From Dioszegia crocea (Eukaryota; Basidiomycota; Tremellomycetes; Tremellales; Bulleribasidiaceae), in contig BCKK01000002.1 of NCBI GenBank assembly GCA_001600615.1, forward strand, positions 650,809 to 714,808: a DNA stretch of 64,000 nucleotides, read 5' to 3'. Position numbers and translations under genes: made by a program. Under the pieces are notes generated by a model. That model made no database searches, had not been told where the DNA came from, and was given only the letters and a program-made list of their open reading frames with translations. How positions within the stretch are numbered: position 1 is the first letter of the stretch; the number at the start of each line of letters is the position of its first letter. Shown here in pieces: positions 11,011-23,537 of this stretch.

Positions 11011-12444
11011 CTACAACTCGGTGCAGCTTCTGAATCTCTGATTGATATCAGCTGGGATTCTTTTGCGCCTCCTGCATTTGGAACTTTGACTCACCAGTAA
11101 GCAGCACATCGCCCTGTTTCACGAGCGTCTCATACACGCCCGTCTTGCCCACTTTCTCGAGCCTATTGGTAATGATCACGCCCTGAACTTTGTCGATCCG
11201 GCACTGCAGCCTTCCACCAGCAATGAACCTGCTCAAGTCTCGATCGATGAATGCCTCGCTGACTCCGAAAGAGCGACACATCCGTTCAAGGGTGAGGGAG
11301 CGGTACGACTCGAGGATCTGGGCATAGGCCTTGATACGCATTTCGCGCACGTAGAACCTGGCGTGTGGGGCGAGTAGGGGAGAAGGGAGGAGGTGTTTCT
11401 GCTCGACGTCGGATAGTGCTGTGAAGAAGTCGGCATAGGCAGATTTCTGGAGGGATGTGGTGAGGAGGGAAAGGGCGGGAAGTTGGGGGAGGACAGAGTT
11501 GACTTCGGAACTGCCGAGGATCTGCTATTGTCAATGATTGGACTGCGAGTTCGATGGTCATAGACTAACCTTAGCCTTGATGGCTTTGCGGTCGCATCCC
11601 ACCGACGCCGCCAACACTGCGATCGCGACAAACTCCTCGTACTCCATCAATTCATTGGCAGTGAAGGTGCTCAAAGAATCAATGAGCAATTCCGCTGCCT
11701 CCTTGAACTCGCGTATCGAGAGGTGGTGTAACGCCCGGTACACCTTGAGACGATTCCGACGGTCCCAGTCTCCGCCAGTGTCGATCAGGCTATTTTAATC
11801 AGCTTTGGCACTACGTAGCCCCGTTGTGACAGCAGAAGCTCACTCCAAAGCCTTGGTGATGTTTGTGGTAATCAAAGTATTATCGGCGAAAAACAATCCC
11901 ACGCGAACTTTGGCCAATACGAGATCTATCCGGGCACCCAGACCGGCGGTCTTTTCTAGAGCGGTATCGAGTGCGGGCAGTGCTCTTTCCTATCTAGATC
12001 AGCTGATGTCCATGTGCGTTTACAATAGGTCACTGACCTTATCGCCTATTCTGCACAGGTACATTGCCCTCTGCCTCCATAGCTCTGAAACATCGCTCTC
12101 TCCCAGGTTCTCTTCGGCATCCTTCAGCTTCGTATCTATCTCGGCGAGGTATTTCTCGTTCTTCTCCTTCAACGAGTTGACCAATTCGGTTCTGTCCGAC
12201 GATACGAGGTCTGAAGGTAGGTGAGAGACGTATGGTGCCATTTCTGATGGTGTAAGTCATGGTCTGGAGTACGCAATGAGGTTGTAGCTGAGCTTGTGTC
12301 TTGCAAAGACTCACCATCAGCCTCGATGGCTTTCCACAAGGATGAGCTGGCTTCGGAAGCTAAGCTCGAGACGTGCTGAATCTGATACGTCCATTGTGGG
12401 ACTTTCAGATTGGGGTAGGGGAGGGGTACGCTATCGTCTGCCAT
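11011..12444 (-). CDS. RPN7: 26S proteasome regulatory particle non-ATPase subunit RPN7, 389 aa
   Basis: Exons in transcript order: 12444-12315, 12243-12038, 11989-11844, 11789-11570, 11521-11095, 11051-11011. RPN7 (PSMD6) is a PCI-domain subunit of the proteasome lid. Diagnostic stretches are the N-terminal ADDSVPLPYPNLKVPQW, then GGDWDRRNRLKVYRALHHLS, EYEEFVAIAVLAASVGCDR and the PCI winged-helix segment RMCRSFGVSEAFIDRDLSRF followed by CRIDKVQGVIITNR. The last exon encodes only ADINQRFRSCTEL. Length equals that of human PSMD6. Divergently transcribed from CHS7. Confidence 0.95.
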
Positions 12445-12943
12445 TGTACTGTAGTCGGTGTAGGATAGGGTAGGCGAGTGAGTGATGGAGGAATGTGGTG
12501 AGTGAGCTAGCTGGCTGGACACTGACGCGAGCGCAATCCTAATCGGAATTGGTTTACGTACAGTGTTAGTAAATTGGATTCTGTTTTCTGATTCCGCTAA
12601 TGGAATTTGATGATCAGGGTCCTTTTGGCTGTTTTGCTAATAGAGTTTGGCTGTGTTGCCTGCCCCTTTGTCTCTCTATCCTCCTCCTATTATACAATCA
12701 TCACTCCATCTCATCCGCCTATACTGCGCCTAGAGCAGCCCACGGCGCCTGGCGTATCACTCGCCTTTTTATTCGAGCCCGACTTCCCCATTGGGAGAGG
12801 GCAAAAAGCCTTCAAGACTCATCGGGTCAAGACGCGACAATCGATCCCTAGGCTCGGACCCTCCTTCCCATCTTTGCCACAGAGTGAGAAAACATCGTCG
12901 ACTCTACTTGGCGCAAGCTTGATCTCGTCCTCTCCTCTCCAAG
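12445..12943. other. Divergent promoter region RPN7/CHS7
   Basis: 499 bp between two start codons, with CT-rich runs at about 12660-12720 and 12850-12940. No yeast-type PACE element (GGTGGCAAA) was seen, and no gene. Confidence 0.5.
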
Positions 12944-14734
12944 ATGTCGTCATCTTTCCAATTCGGCGACTTCAACTTCATATGCGAGCGCGCGGCATTG
13001 ACAATATGTCCGCTACTCGGGTCGGCGCAAGGGGTCATGCCTACTTGTTACGCTAGGAATGTACAGCTGGGAAGTCAGGTGTGGTTCCAGCCTGGTAAGT
13101 CTTTGTGCTGGCTACGAGTCATGGCCGGTCCGGCGAACAGAATGGTAGGGATGTGCGGAGGGAGGAGAGCTTGCGGGAAAGAGACATGGGGAAAGGTGTT
13201 GTGGTACATTTGTTGTCCGAGGCGGAGGGAAAATCAGGCTGCAGGGCGAAGATGATGCCTGCTTTGACATCATTGGCTAGAGGAGGGATTCATTGGCAGA
13301 TCGCCAGGGGGTTTCCGGGTGTCCGTCGTTCGTTGCTCTCCCGGGCTCGTCACATCCTAGGGATTCAGAAAGGACCTTAGGCGATCGGCCAAGACAACCT
13401 CAAGGGAATGTTTGCAGACTTTTGCTGACAAACAGCTACCTGCTTCGTCCACATTGCCGCTCTCGGAATGACCGCCATTATGCTCTTCCACGTCCGATCA
13501 AAATACACCGCTGTCGGCCGGAAAGAGATCGTCTTATTCTTCTACATCTACATGTTCGTCAGCCTACTCGCCTTCTTCCTCGACTCAACGGTCATTCCAA
13601 CATCACACGAGGTGTATCAAGTAAGTCTAGACATAAGGCATTACTTAGAGGCGATTTGTGACTTCGTTGCTGATTTGACTAGTGGTTCACTGCGGTCTAT
13701 GCTGGCGCGCTTGGCGCGCTGTACTGGTGTATTGTCATGAATGGGCTGGTGGGATTCCAGGCTTGGGAGGATGGAACACCAAGATCCCTATGGGTACGTT
13801 GCTTTTTTTAAATCTTTGAATGGCCAAGGAGCAGGTTGTGTCAACTCAGGCGGGGACTGCATTTGGACGATGCCAAGGAGTCAAGGGCACAACAACGCCA
13901 GACTTGAATGACTGCGTCTCCTTAAATGGTCCACTGCTGACCTCTTAGCTTCTTCGTATCTCCTGTCTACTCATCTGGGGAGTGACCTTCTTTGTCGCCA
14001 TCGCGACCTTTAAAGAATGGGCCTCCTTCTCCTACACCCGCCCCATCGGGCTCTTTGTCACCTACCTCATCTTCCCCGCCGTCTGCGTCGTCTTCTACGC
14101 CGTTTCGCAGCTTGTCCTCGTCATTCGCACGCTGGACGATCGGTGGGTTATTGGAGACATCATCTTCGGTATTGCATTCTACGTTGTCGGCTGCGTGTTG
14201 CTTTTCGCATTCTCGACCCGTATTTGCGATGCCGTCAGTCACTACATTGACGGTGTCTTCTTCTTCAGTCTGTGCATGCTGTTGACGGTGATGATGGTGT
14301 ACAAGGTATGTCCTGCCTACGGTATCATCGCAAGTCATTGTACTGATCACTTAGTATTGGGATTCCATCACCAAGGAGGACCTCGAGTTCTCGGTCGGAT
14401 CCAAGCAAGCTGTCTGGGAAGTGAAGGAACCTTTAGTTCAGGTACGTCATGCTGAACTTTCGACAAAGATCTTCACTGATCTCTATAGGGCAACCAAGAA
14501 TACTTTGAGGACGACACAACATCAGCATACCACGGCGCCGGAGGAAGTCTAGCGGGCGGCTACGGTGCGAACTACTACGCCAACTATCCTCAGGGGCAGG
14601 GCCCACCGATGGGTCAAGGCCAGGGAGGTTACTCTCAACAGTCCCAGCAGCAGTATGGGGCTGGCGGAGGGTATGGGCAAGGAGGCGCGTCGGGCGGATA
14701 TGGTCAGGGAGGGTATGGAGGGGGCCATTATTAG
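12944..14734 (+). CDS. CHS7: Chitin synthase export chaperone CHS7, 378 aa
   Basis: Exons 12944-13094, 13436-13620, 13683-13793, 13949-14305, 14355-14441, 14489-14734. CHS7 is a seven-helix ER protein needed to export class IV chitin synthase (Chs3). The start [18 protein letters not shown] is diagnostic, followed by hydrophobic segments around [82 protein letters not shown] and [11 protein letters not shown] cytosolic [11 protein letters not shown] segment leads to a Gly/Tyr/Gln-rich tail of about 65 residues. Intron 1 (13095-13435, 341 nt) is by far the longest in the window. Confidence 0.93.
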
Positions 14735-15006
14735 CCTGGATAGGTCTCGGTTCCCAGTGTAGCTTTCGCCTTAGTATGACTTCTTCATGTTTGTTACGTA
14801 GACATGGTGTGGACAATGAACGACATATACTCACGCCTTCTACAAGGGTTAGCCAGAGCATCGTAGCAGTCCCATACAACTCCTGGTACAGCTGAGTGTC
14901 TCCGCCAAATATCCAAGGCGACAATATCGCCACCCAACTCGAAGAATTCGCTCTCTCCCCTTCTTGACCTCTATTGCCTCTACTGCCAGTACATTCTGTA
15001 CTAACA

Positions 15007-16428
15007 ATGCCTCCCTCTCCCACGGCTTCTTCATCCTATTCTCCGCGGTCAAATCAAATACCGCCTAGAGACCGGCCGAACCCCATCCCCAAATCAAAAC
15101 CTTCCACCTCGACCTCAGACCCATTCGCATCCCTACCGCCTGCATTTGACGCAGAGCGATTCCAGCCACCGGCATGGGCAAAGGATATGGCACATCTCCC
15201 ATCGAAGAGCAGAGGCGCAGATGGGGATGATCAAGGCGCAGGAAGTAGCTCAGGCCCAGGAACGCGTACATGCGAAGATGGGGAAGGGGGAGGGGACGAT
15301 ACTGAGAGTCTTGGGTTGAGCGAGCAGGATACATTATGGGAAGACGCAAGGGAAGAGTTTGACGATGTGGTTGATGAGAAGACGGGGGAGTTTACTTTGT
15401 CCGAGCTCAAGGTGAGCCCAGACCTCATGCAGTCGATGGAAGAAAGAGGGCTTGGGCTGATTGTTCGCTAGCGACTATTCGACAAAGCCACTGGATTGAA
15501 GACGGAGGGTAACACCCATTTCACTGGTCGTCCGCCGAGGTATGACGAAGCTGTTCAGGCGTATCAAGCCGCTTTGGGGTGTCTACCAGACCGGCAGCCA
15601 TCGACCAAAGAAAAGGACGGAACATCGAACATGACTGGGGTGGACGGCTCGGAAGGGACCTCCGCGAAATCATCAATACCATCGACTTCTGCTGGTATGC
15701 CATCACATCCGCCGCCTATACCAGTAGGCACCTCGGGCATTCAAGAGTTGACAGAAGCGGAAGCTGCGGCGCTGGAAGCCGAGCTTCTGCGATCGCAAGA
15801 TCAGTTGAACGTGTTGGCGGATTCGGGCGAGTCGGAGAAGGAAGAGACGGAAGAGGAGCAGAAGGAAGAGATGTATGAAGCAATCAGGGAGTTGAGGAAG
15901 GTGTGTTATGGGAATCTAGGAGCTGTGTGGCTGGCCCAGACGGGGAAAGAGAGGGAGTGCGTTGATGTCTGCTCGGAGGGTCAGTCCACTTCAGTCTCAT
16001 AATGTTGATGCTCGCCTGTCAATACGGCTGACCTGCCTAGCTCTCAAGATCGACCCGACGTATATCAAAGGCCTACAACGCCGCGCAACAGCGAACGACC
16101 GTCTCAACACCTGGTCCAGTCTCACAGCGGCACAAGAGGGTAGGTCTCGCGTTTCCTGATCTGCCTTGAAACCCTAGACTGACACGCCTGTCCAGACTAC
16201 ACTTCTCTGCTTCCCCTTCTCCCTCAATCCGCATTACCTCCCATCCGGCGGTGCCTCGCTACGCTCCCCGCCCGTATATCCGCTCAACAGGAGAAAGAGA
16301 AGGACGAGATGATGTCAAAATTGAAGGATCTTGGGAATGGCCTGTTGGGGAAATTCGGCCTATCAACCGATATGTTCAAGTTTGATCAGCAGGAGGGCGG
16401 AGGCTATAGCATGCGCTTTGAGCGATAG
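15007..16428 (+). CDS. TTC1-like tetratricopeptide repeat protein, 414 aa
   Basis: Exons 15007-15411, 15472-15979, 16041-16139, 16196-16428. A disordered, Ser/Pro-rich N-terminus with FERFQPPAW-like sequence and acidic patches is followed by TPR units: GLKTEGNTHF.. RYDEAVQAYQAAL; VCYGNLGAVWLAQTGKERECVDVCSEALK; and DPTYIKGLQRRATANDRL. A long Glu-rich insertion interrupts the first repeat. The C-terminus KLKDLGNGLLGKFGLSTDMF followed by GGYSMRFER closely matches the end of animal TTC1, an Hsp70/Hsp90-associated co-chaperone. Function here is inferred from that match. Confidence 0.85.
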
Positions 16429-16624
16429 TGGCGGAGACACTAAGTAGGACCATCAATCGCTCAAGTATTTTACGGATCGGGAGCCATGCCATCAAATGGT
16501 TGCCATCAGACTCCAGGTCCCATGATCTCGTCTCATGTAACTTCGCAAATGGAGTGCGACCAGCAGAGGCGAGAAGAAAGTCCGTACATCCCAAATCCAG
16601 TAATCAGGCCAAATCTATCATCTT

Positions 16625-18593
16625 CTACCTTCTATCACCACCGTAAACCCAAGCTCCTAGCCCATACCTCACCCAAAATGCCAAAGCGCTACACGCTATC
16701 TGTATCCCGCCCATCACACTGCAAAGCGTATCCTCCCGCATGGGCCCAAAGCGCACCAAAATGAAATTGAGGATGGTGAGGTTGGTCGATGAGGTGATGA
16801 TCTGACCACTGCGTTCGAGTCGGACTAAACCTAAAGTCTCAAGAACGACGAGGACTAGCCTTGTTTTGATTGGAGGAGGGACAGGGAACATGACGCGACT
16901 GGGATGTAAGATATCTGTCTCTGCGTCATAGCTGTCCCGTCAGCAAGCAAGCCCGATTCCGACAGAAACATAATTCAAGCACGGTCTGCCTCCACCTGGG
17001 TCTCTACGCCACAAAATGAGGGAGCCAACTTACTGAGGTAGTCGATGCCTTGGACACTCAACCAGGTGGAACAATTGCGGACATGAGAGTATGAAGTTGA
17101 AGATTTGCGGGATGAAGAAGAGTATGAGTGTCTTGCTGAAGTGTCCTTGGAGGGCGACAGCGGAGAAGGCCATTCCTGTGAAGTAGCAAAATGTGTCTCC
17201 TGGAAAGGCTTTGGCGGGGTACCTAACCTGTTCAGCTGATTTCTGCGCCTTTTTGAGGGTATCGAGCGGTGCTCACCAGTTATGCCAGAGAAAGCCTGCG
17301 CACACTCCGACTAGCGGGCCCATAAAGTACGCACTCATCAGATGTCGCTGTACCATCTCGCCCCCCGCGAACGCCAAGAATTTGCCAGCGTCCGGATCGC
17401 CAACACCCCCAAGCGCCACAAGCAGCCAACGAGGCCAGAGCGGTAAGAACAGGAGATCATTGAGGAGGACCGAGGCGGCGATGATTAGTGCTTGTATACA
17501 CTCGACGCCGTTCACCCCAGCTAGGATGTTGATGCTGTTTGTGGTGAAAGTTGGGAGGAGGAGAAGGTAAATGTAGTACAGTGGCCCTGATTGTTGTCAG
17601 TTGGCATTCTCATTCGTCAAATGGTTGCAGAGTAACATGAGCCAGGACAGGGATCGTCGCCGAGTCGTTCGGGCGAACATATCACTGACCTAGATCCACG
17701 ACCTTTGATCCCACCCAGCCACCCCATCCTAGACTCTCAATCCAGCGACCGATCCCCTTGGGCAGAACGACCGAAGTCAAGCCACCTTCGGAGTAGTACA
17801 CCACCAGAGTGGGAATGGCCGCAATGAGCGGAATGGGCAATTTATGTCTCCACCGAATGTCGAAGAGGTCGTCTATGAAGCCTAAGAGAGTTGCAACCAG
17901 GAGTGATAGTAAGGAGGAGAGGTAAAGTGTCAGCTACGGATAGCGGTCAGCTTGGCAAATCGAGGGTGAGGCCCAAGAGGGTCCAGAAGTCACACGCGCT
18001 GCACGCATAGCGGGTGCTCAAACGCTTAAAAGAAGACTCACCTCGCCTGTTGGGAAATGCTCGCGGCCGACGGAAGCCTCTGAGCCCTTAGCTCCACCTG
18101 TGAACATGTGCGAGAATGGAAATGGGATGAAGAGCATCATGAGCAGTATATATAGACAGGCGATGGGAAGCCCAAGGCATTCCGGTCTACGATTGTCAGC
18201 TCTGCGATTTGCAGTTGCTCTAGCGGCTCAATGAGGCCGGCAGCCGAATTCAGGGAGAGATGTCGCCAGTTGCTGCTACAATACTCACATCAAAGGCCCG
18301 GAAGTCCGTCCCCCTGGCTTGAGTAGATCACGGCCCTCCAGTCCTCGCTTCATGAACGCCTGACTGACAGCAGGGACCACAGTGATAGCGCCCACAAAAG
18401 CCAAAAGCGAGAAGCCCAGACATGCTTGTAGAGCAGGGTACGCCGGCGGTGGAGGTAGATTGAGCCGTTCGAGGAGGTGGTAAGGGAGAACGACGGGGAG
18501 CAGGGGCTGAGCGATAAGAGCAAGGGAAATCGGGGTGAGGGTATAGATGATTAGTGAGGGCAGCGGATGGCCATGAGCCTGTACACTTGTCAT
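16625..18593 (-). CDS. ALG7: UDP-GlcNAc:dolichyl-phosphate GlcNAc-1-phosphotransferase ALG7, 499 aa
   Basis: Exons in transcript order: 18593-18289, 18186-18042, 17933-17690, 17586-17277, 17222-17034, 16931-16625. Catalyses the first step of N-glycan precursor synthesis on the ER membrane (tunicamycin target). Seen are DLLKPGG.. followed across an intron by [13 protein letters not shown], the catalytic [16 protein letters not shown] (Asp171-Asp172), [13 protein letters not shown] (about 249-260), then [18 protein letters not shown], the substrate-binding loop region. About ten hydrophobic segments are present. The last exon contains the [15 protein letters not shown] tail typical of fungal ALG7. 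The ATG at 18593 is chosen because the upstream in-frame extension only has GTG. Confidence 0.92.
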
Positions 18594-18783
18594 GGCGGGC
18601 AGTGTCACGTAGGCATGAGATGATGTTGTAGATTGATGTACACTATCTTCGACATTTGGCTGGCAAAACACGTTGGACGTTCCGCGTGGAGGCCCGTGCG
18701 TGAATTTTGATACGATTAGCTCTATGTTTGTGCATTCTGCTCCGATATAATATCTATAACTGTACTTCTACTTGCTATACTAG

Positions 18784-20668
18784 CTACTTGGCAACGAGGG
18801 ACCTGCCGGTCATTTCTGAGAAGTCAGTTACAAATGATCTTGATGGACAAAGTGAGAGCTGACCTTCAGGCTGGGGCAGACCCATGATCTCCAAGACTGT
18901 AGGTGCGACGTCGGCAAGAGTGCCGGGCTCGCCAGACACCTGGAGACCACCCTTGTCACCGGTGACAATGAAGGGCACAGGGTCTACGGTGTGAGCTAGA
19001 ACAACATCATGAAACATGTATTAAAGATGACTCACTGGTTGTGTGGGCCGTGTGTGGGTTTCCGGTATCGGGGTCGAGCATCTGCTCTGCATTTCCGTGG
19101 TCGGAAGTTACGCATAACACGTAGCCAGCCTCCTCACAAGCATCGTAGACTGTCTTGACAGCCTTGTCGGTGGCACCAATGGCGATGACTGCAGCGTCGT
19201 AGTCACCGGTGTGACCGACCATGTCAGGAGGGGCAAAGTTGCACATGACGAAGTCGTAGTCGTTAGACTTGACGACCTCCGCAACCTTGTCCGCCACCTC
19301 CTGGACGCTCATCTCGGGCTGCTTGTCGTAGGTCGCAACCTTGGGCGAGGGGATCATGTGTCGTTCCTCCATGTCGAATTGCTTCTCGACACCTCCGTTG
19401 AAGAAGAAGGTAATATGGGCGTACTTCTCAGTCTCGGCGATGTGGCACTGGTTCGAGCCCTGCTTGGCGAGCCATTCGGCAAGGACGTTGGTCATTGACG
19501 CAGGGGGGAAGGCAATGGAGAATGGGAATTCGGAGTTGTACTTGGTCATAGTGGTGATGTGGAGGTCGCCGGGGACTTCGACGTCCATGGGCTTTTCGGG
19601 GAGACCGAGAACGCTTGCGATCTCTCGCATACGGTCTGAACGGTAGTTGAAGGTGAAGAGAGTGTCGCCCTCTGCAAATGTCAGCTCTGGGATAGCAGAC
19701 CGGCACGATGACTCACTCTGGATTCGAGACCCTTCAGATCCGCAGATAATGGGCTTGATGAACTCATCCGTGATTCCGTTCTCGTACCCCTTCTCGACAG
19801 TCTGGATCAGGTCGTCCTGCCCACACTTCTCGCCAGTGCCCTGAACCAATCCATCAACCGCGATCTTGACTCGGTCCCATCGCTTGTCTCGGTCCATCGC
19901 GTAGTACCTCCCTACCACCGTAGAGATCTCTCCGAGGCCAATCTCCTTGATGAAGTCAAGGAGCTGCTGAATGTACTTTGGCGCTGACTTGGGAGCAGTG
20001 TCTCGGCCGTCACCGAAGAAGTGGATGTAGACGTGCTCGATACCGTGCTCCTTGGCGCACCGCAGCAGGGCGAAGAGATGGAGAATGTAGGAGTGGACAC
20101 CGCCGTCCGAGATCAGACCGAGCAGGTGGAGACGGGAGTTGGCAGATTTGGCCTGCTCCATCGTTTTAATGATGTTGGGCTGCTTGTGGAACTCGTTCTT
20201 CTTGATGCCTGCAAATTAGCTATGGCGAACGTATGCTCCCGCCTGGACATACACTGATCAATCTTGACAATGTCCTGCCAAACAATACGGCCTGCCCCGA
20301 TGTTCAAATGTCCAACTTCGGAGTTACCCATCAATCCCTCCTTCAAGCCGACGGCCAGACCATGTGCCTCGAGCTCGACAAAGTTGTGCTTGTCCCTGAT
20401 GGCATCCATGTGGGTGGTGTCTCCGTGGTGGATGGCGTTACCCTTCTCGTTGGAAGAGATACCCCAGCCATCGTGTACGCTGTAGAGTCAGCCATGCCGA
20501 CAGTTGTGAGCAGCCACCCTTGACCCACATCAGGCAGACCTTCTCTGGAAAGTTAGCTGAGGCTCCTGAGCATGTGAAATTGTTGAAATGCTCACTCTTC
20601 ACGTCTGCTGTCTTCTGCCTCTTGGCGTCACCGCCTGGAGCAGGGGAAGTAGCGTCTCTTGTTGCCAT
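18784..20668 (-). CDS. 2,3-bisphosphoglycerate-independent phosphoglycerate mutase, 535 aa
   Basis: Exons in transcript order: 20668-20596, 20544-20529 (16-nt microexon), 20479-20253, 20208-19717, 19671-19036, 18995-18864, 18815-18784. Interconverts 3- and 2-phosphoglycerate in glycolysis through a Mn2+-dependent phosphoserine enzyme. Seen are VCLIVHDGWGISSNEKGNA (metal-binding Asp33), LMGNSEVGHLNIGAGR with catalytic Ser83, GLISDGGVHSY, FNYRSDRMREI and SDHGNAEQM (460-468, metal site). This alkaline-phosphatase-superfamily enzyme replaces the dPGM of S. cerevisiae in most basidiomycetes. Intron 19716-19672 is 45 nt without an in-frame stop, so retention would insert 15 residues. Confidence 0.94.
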
Positions 20669-20977
20669 GATTGCTAGATGAGTGTTAATGAATGATTTGG
20701 CTTCATCCGCAAGTCCGCAGGTGAAACGTTGGCTGTGGATGTGTGTGACGTAAGGCAACATTCCCCAGCCAAATATTTGATTCCGAAATGTTTGGCTTGA
20801 TGAAGTTGCATATTGCCGCAAATTCCCGCACCGGAATCCCAGAACGATGCCATTTTTGAAATTCGACGTCGTATTTGGACTTTCCAACGTCGGATTGCGC
20901 TCTGAGTTGCTGGATATCCATCGCTCGAGCGACCAAGACCGCTGATACACAAATATGAATAGGCTAGATTGCGCACT
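20669..20977. other. Intergenic region
   Basis: 309 bp between the phosphoglycerate mutase start and the LYS4 stop, both on the minus strand. Should hold the LYS4 3' UTR and mutase promoter. No additional gene supported. Confidence 0.5.
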
Positions 20978-23241
20978 CTACAAAGATGCTCTGATGAAGC
21001 CTTCCAGGCCCCCGTTGACCCACAGCTCCTGCACACTCCTCCCCACTCTCGCACTGGGGAACACCTTCTCGCCCTCACTGCCCATCTTCACGGTCACACC
21101 TCCTCTTCTCGTATCCACCTTAACCTCCCATCCCTCAGGTATCACTGTCAGCTCGCCATCCTTCCCTCCCTTCCCTCGCTGTCCCTCCTTACCAAACCTC
21201 TGGGTCAACTCCGTGATCAACTCTGGGGCCTCAATGAGGATCAGCCCGTTGTTGATCGAGTTCCGCTTGAAGATATCGCCAAAAGAGCCGCAAATGACGA
21301 GTGGGATACCGGCATTCTTGATAGCCGTGGCAGCTTGCTCTCGGGAAGAGCCAGTCCCGAAGTTGTAGCCAGAGAAGAGGATGGGAGTGGTGGAGGAGTT
21401 GGAAGTGCGGATAGAACGGATGTCGGCAGCGAATGTAGGGTCGTAGTTCTCCATGACGACTTCGGCTTGTCGTTCGGGTGTGATGTCATCCTGGTATGTG
21501 TACTTCCCGGGGTACATCCCGTCGGTAGTCAAGTTGTCTTGTGGGGCAAAGACAAGGGGTCCGGAGAAGTACTCAGGGAATCCGGAGAGGAGGGGTTCGA
21601 GCGATGCCTCGTCGACTAGTGGTGCTGGGGGAAGAGGTTCGCTGATGATGGAGATGGTAGGTCGGTCGACCTGGGGTAGAGCGTTGAGGTCCATGTCATC
21701 TGGCCCGCAGATAATTCCCCTCGCTGCAGACGCAGCGACAACGGCTGGGCTGGCGAGATACGCCACCGCTCCTGGATCTCCCATACGCCCCTTGTAGTTC
21801 CGGTTGGTCGCACTGATCCCCACCTCGCCCTTCTCCAACAAACCAACACCTAGACCAATGCAAGGTCCGCATCCAGCTGGCAAAGTCTTGGCCCCCGCAT
21901 CCACCAGAACCTGCCAGTCACCCGCAGATTCGGCATCCTCCTGAACTCTGCTCGATGCTGCTGCAATGTAGAACTCTACACCAGGAGCAACCTTCTTCCC
22001 GCGTAAGACATTTGCAGCCGCGGCAAGGTCAGACGCCCTCGAGTTGGTACATGAGACCAGGTACGCCTTGTTGATTTTGATAGGTGGGTCCATCAACTTT
22101 GTCAAGGGAGTAGCGATTTTCACAGAGTTTGGGCCGGACACGTAGGGTGCCAATGTGGAAAGATCAAGGGTGAGGCGACTGGCGTAGACCGCACCAGGGT
22201 CTGCTGTTGGACGGTTTGCCAAGGCGTCTTCAAGACGACTGGTGTTTAAGCGAGGATGGGATGGGCTAGGTTGGGAGGGATCTGAGGGGATGGGGATAGG
22301 TGACATGGATGAATCGGAAGGCGATGAAAGGAATCGTCGAAGCTCATTCTTGCGTATCAATCCCTCGTACCATCCTCGCAGCTTCTCATCCACCGGGAAC
22401 ACCCCAGCTACCGCTCCCCACTCGGTGGTCATATTGGCAATGGTCAACCGCTCGTCAATCGAGATGTGCTCGATTCCAGAACCCGTAAACTCGATGGCGG
22501 CGTTCAGCACCTCGTCTTTGTTGAAAAGACCGGCGAGGGCAACGATGACATCTTTCCCAGTGACCCCCTGAGAAAGTCTACCGTCCAAGTTGACCGAGAT
22601 GACTCTTGGGATCTGCCACCAGAACTTCCCAGTTGCCCAGATACCACTGAGACTGTCAGCCCAGGTCTTGACGGTGTCGAATCAATGACTCACGCAGCAT
22701 CTGTTCGTACGATAGCCGTACCCAAGCATCCCACGCCGCCATAGTGGTTTGAGTGACTATCACTTGCAACCACCATTTTGCCTGGCCAGGCGTATCCCTC
22801 CTCCACCACGATCTGATGCCCTATTCCCCGTCCAGCAGGGTAGAAGTCCACCTTGTGCTCCTTAGCGAACGCCTCAATCTTCTTGTACTTCTTCTGATTC
22901 GTCTCGGATTTGTTCTGCACATCGTGGTCAAGCGCAAAGACGGGTTGGCGGGGATTGCGAATAGCTGAGCATGAGAGGGAGAGGAATTTGGAGATTACAG
23001 GTCCAGTGTTGTCGTGAGTCATCCTACAATCTGTCAGCTCGCTTCGCTCGTTAGGTCGAGTTGCCACGCACACATGCTCAGGCTGTATCATCACATAGTC
23101 CCCACTTCGGACTTTTTGTCCAGCAGGTAGATCCACCGCGTACTTCTGCACGATTTTTTCGATGAGAGTCTGCGGATTTGATACCGTGGCATATCCTCGA
23201 GCCCATCGAGAGGGGCCAGCAAGGCGTATAGAGCGGAGCAT
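20978..23241 (-). CDS. LYS4: Homoaconitase, mitochondrial (lysine biosynthesis), 722 aa
   Basis: Exons in transcript order: 23241-23072, 23023-22694, 22646-20978. Converts homocitrate to homoisocitrate in the alpha-aminoadipate lysine pathway. The first about 20 residues ([20 protein letters not shown]) are a typical mitochondrial presequence. [4Fe-4S] ligands are Cys366 ([10 protein letters not shown]), Cys426 and Cys429 (AGCGPCIGL). Also seen are [53 protein letters not shown] and the swivel-domain [14 protein letters not shown] Ser/Pro insertion (about residues 275-310) interrupts the family alignment. This pathway is fungal and absent from animals. Confidence 0.95.
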
Positions 23242-23537
23242 TGTGGATTCGCGGCGAGGAGATGATGGGTGAAGGCATAGAGCGAAATTTCCATCTCTTG
23301 CTGTTGACGTTCGGAAAATCGTCCGGATATAACCGACAGCACAATCAAGAGCTTCTCATTCGACCATACCTCCTCTCGCTGTGTTTGACTCTGGTGGCTC
23401 ATCCAGAGGATCGTGGACACGAGCATGGAAAGCAGGCAGCAGGTGAGATCGATTCTATGATATACATGCCACAGCTAAACCTCTGCCCGCCGACGGTGGC
23501 TTCCCCCTCCACATTCTCCCTATGCCCTCGCGCCGGG

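Noticed and set aside
13095..13435. C/D-box snoRNA in CHS7 intron 1
   Set aside because: An ATGATGC near the middle resembles a C box, but no properly placed D box or terminal stem was found.
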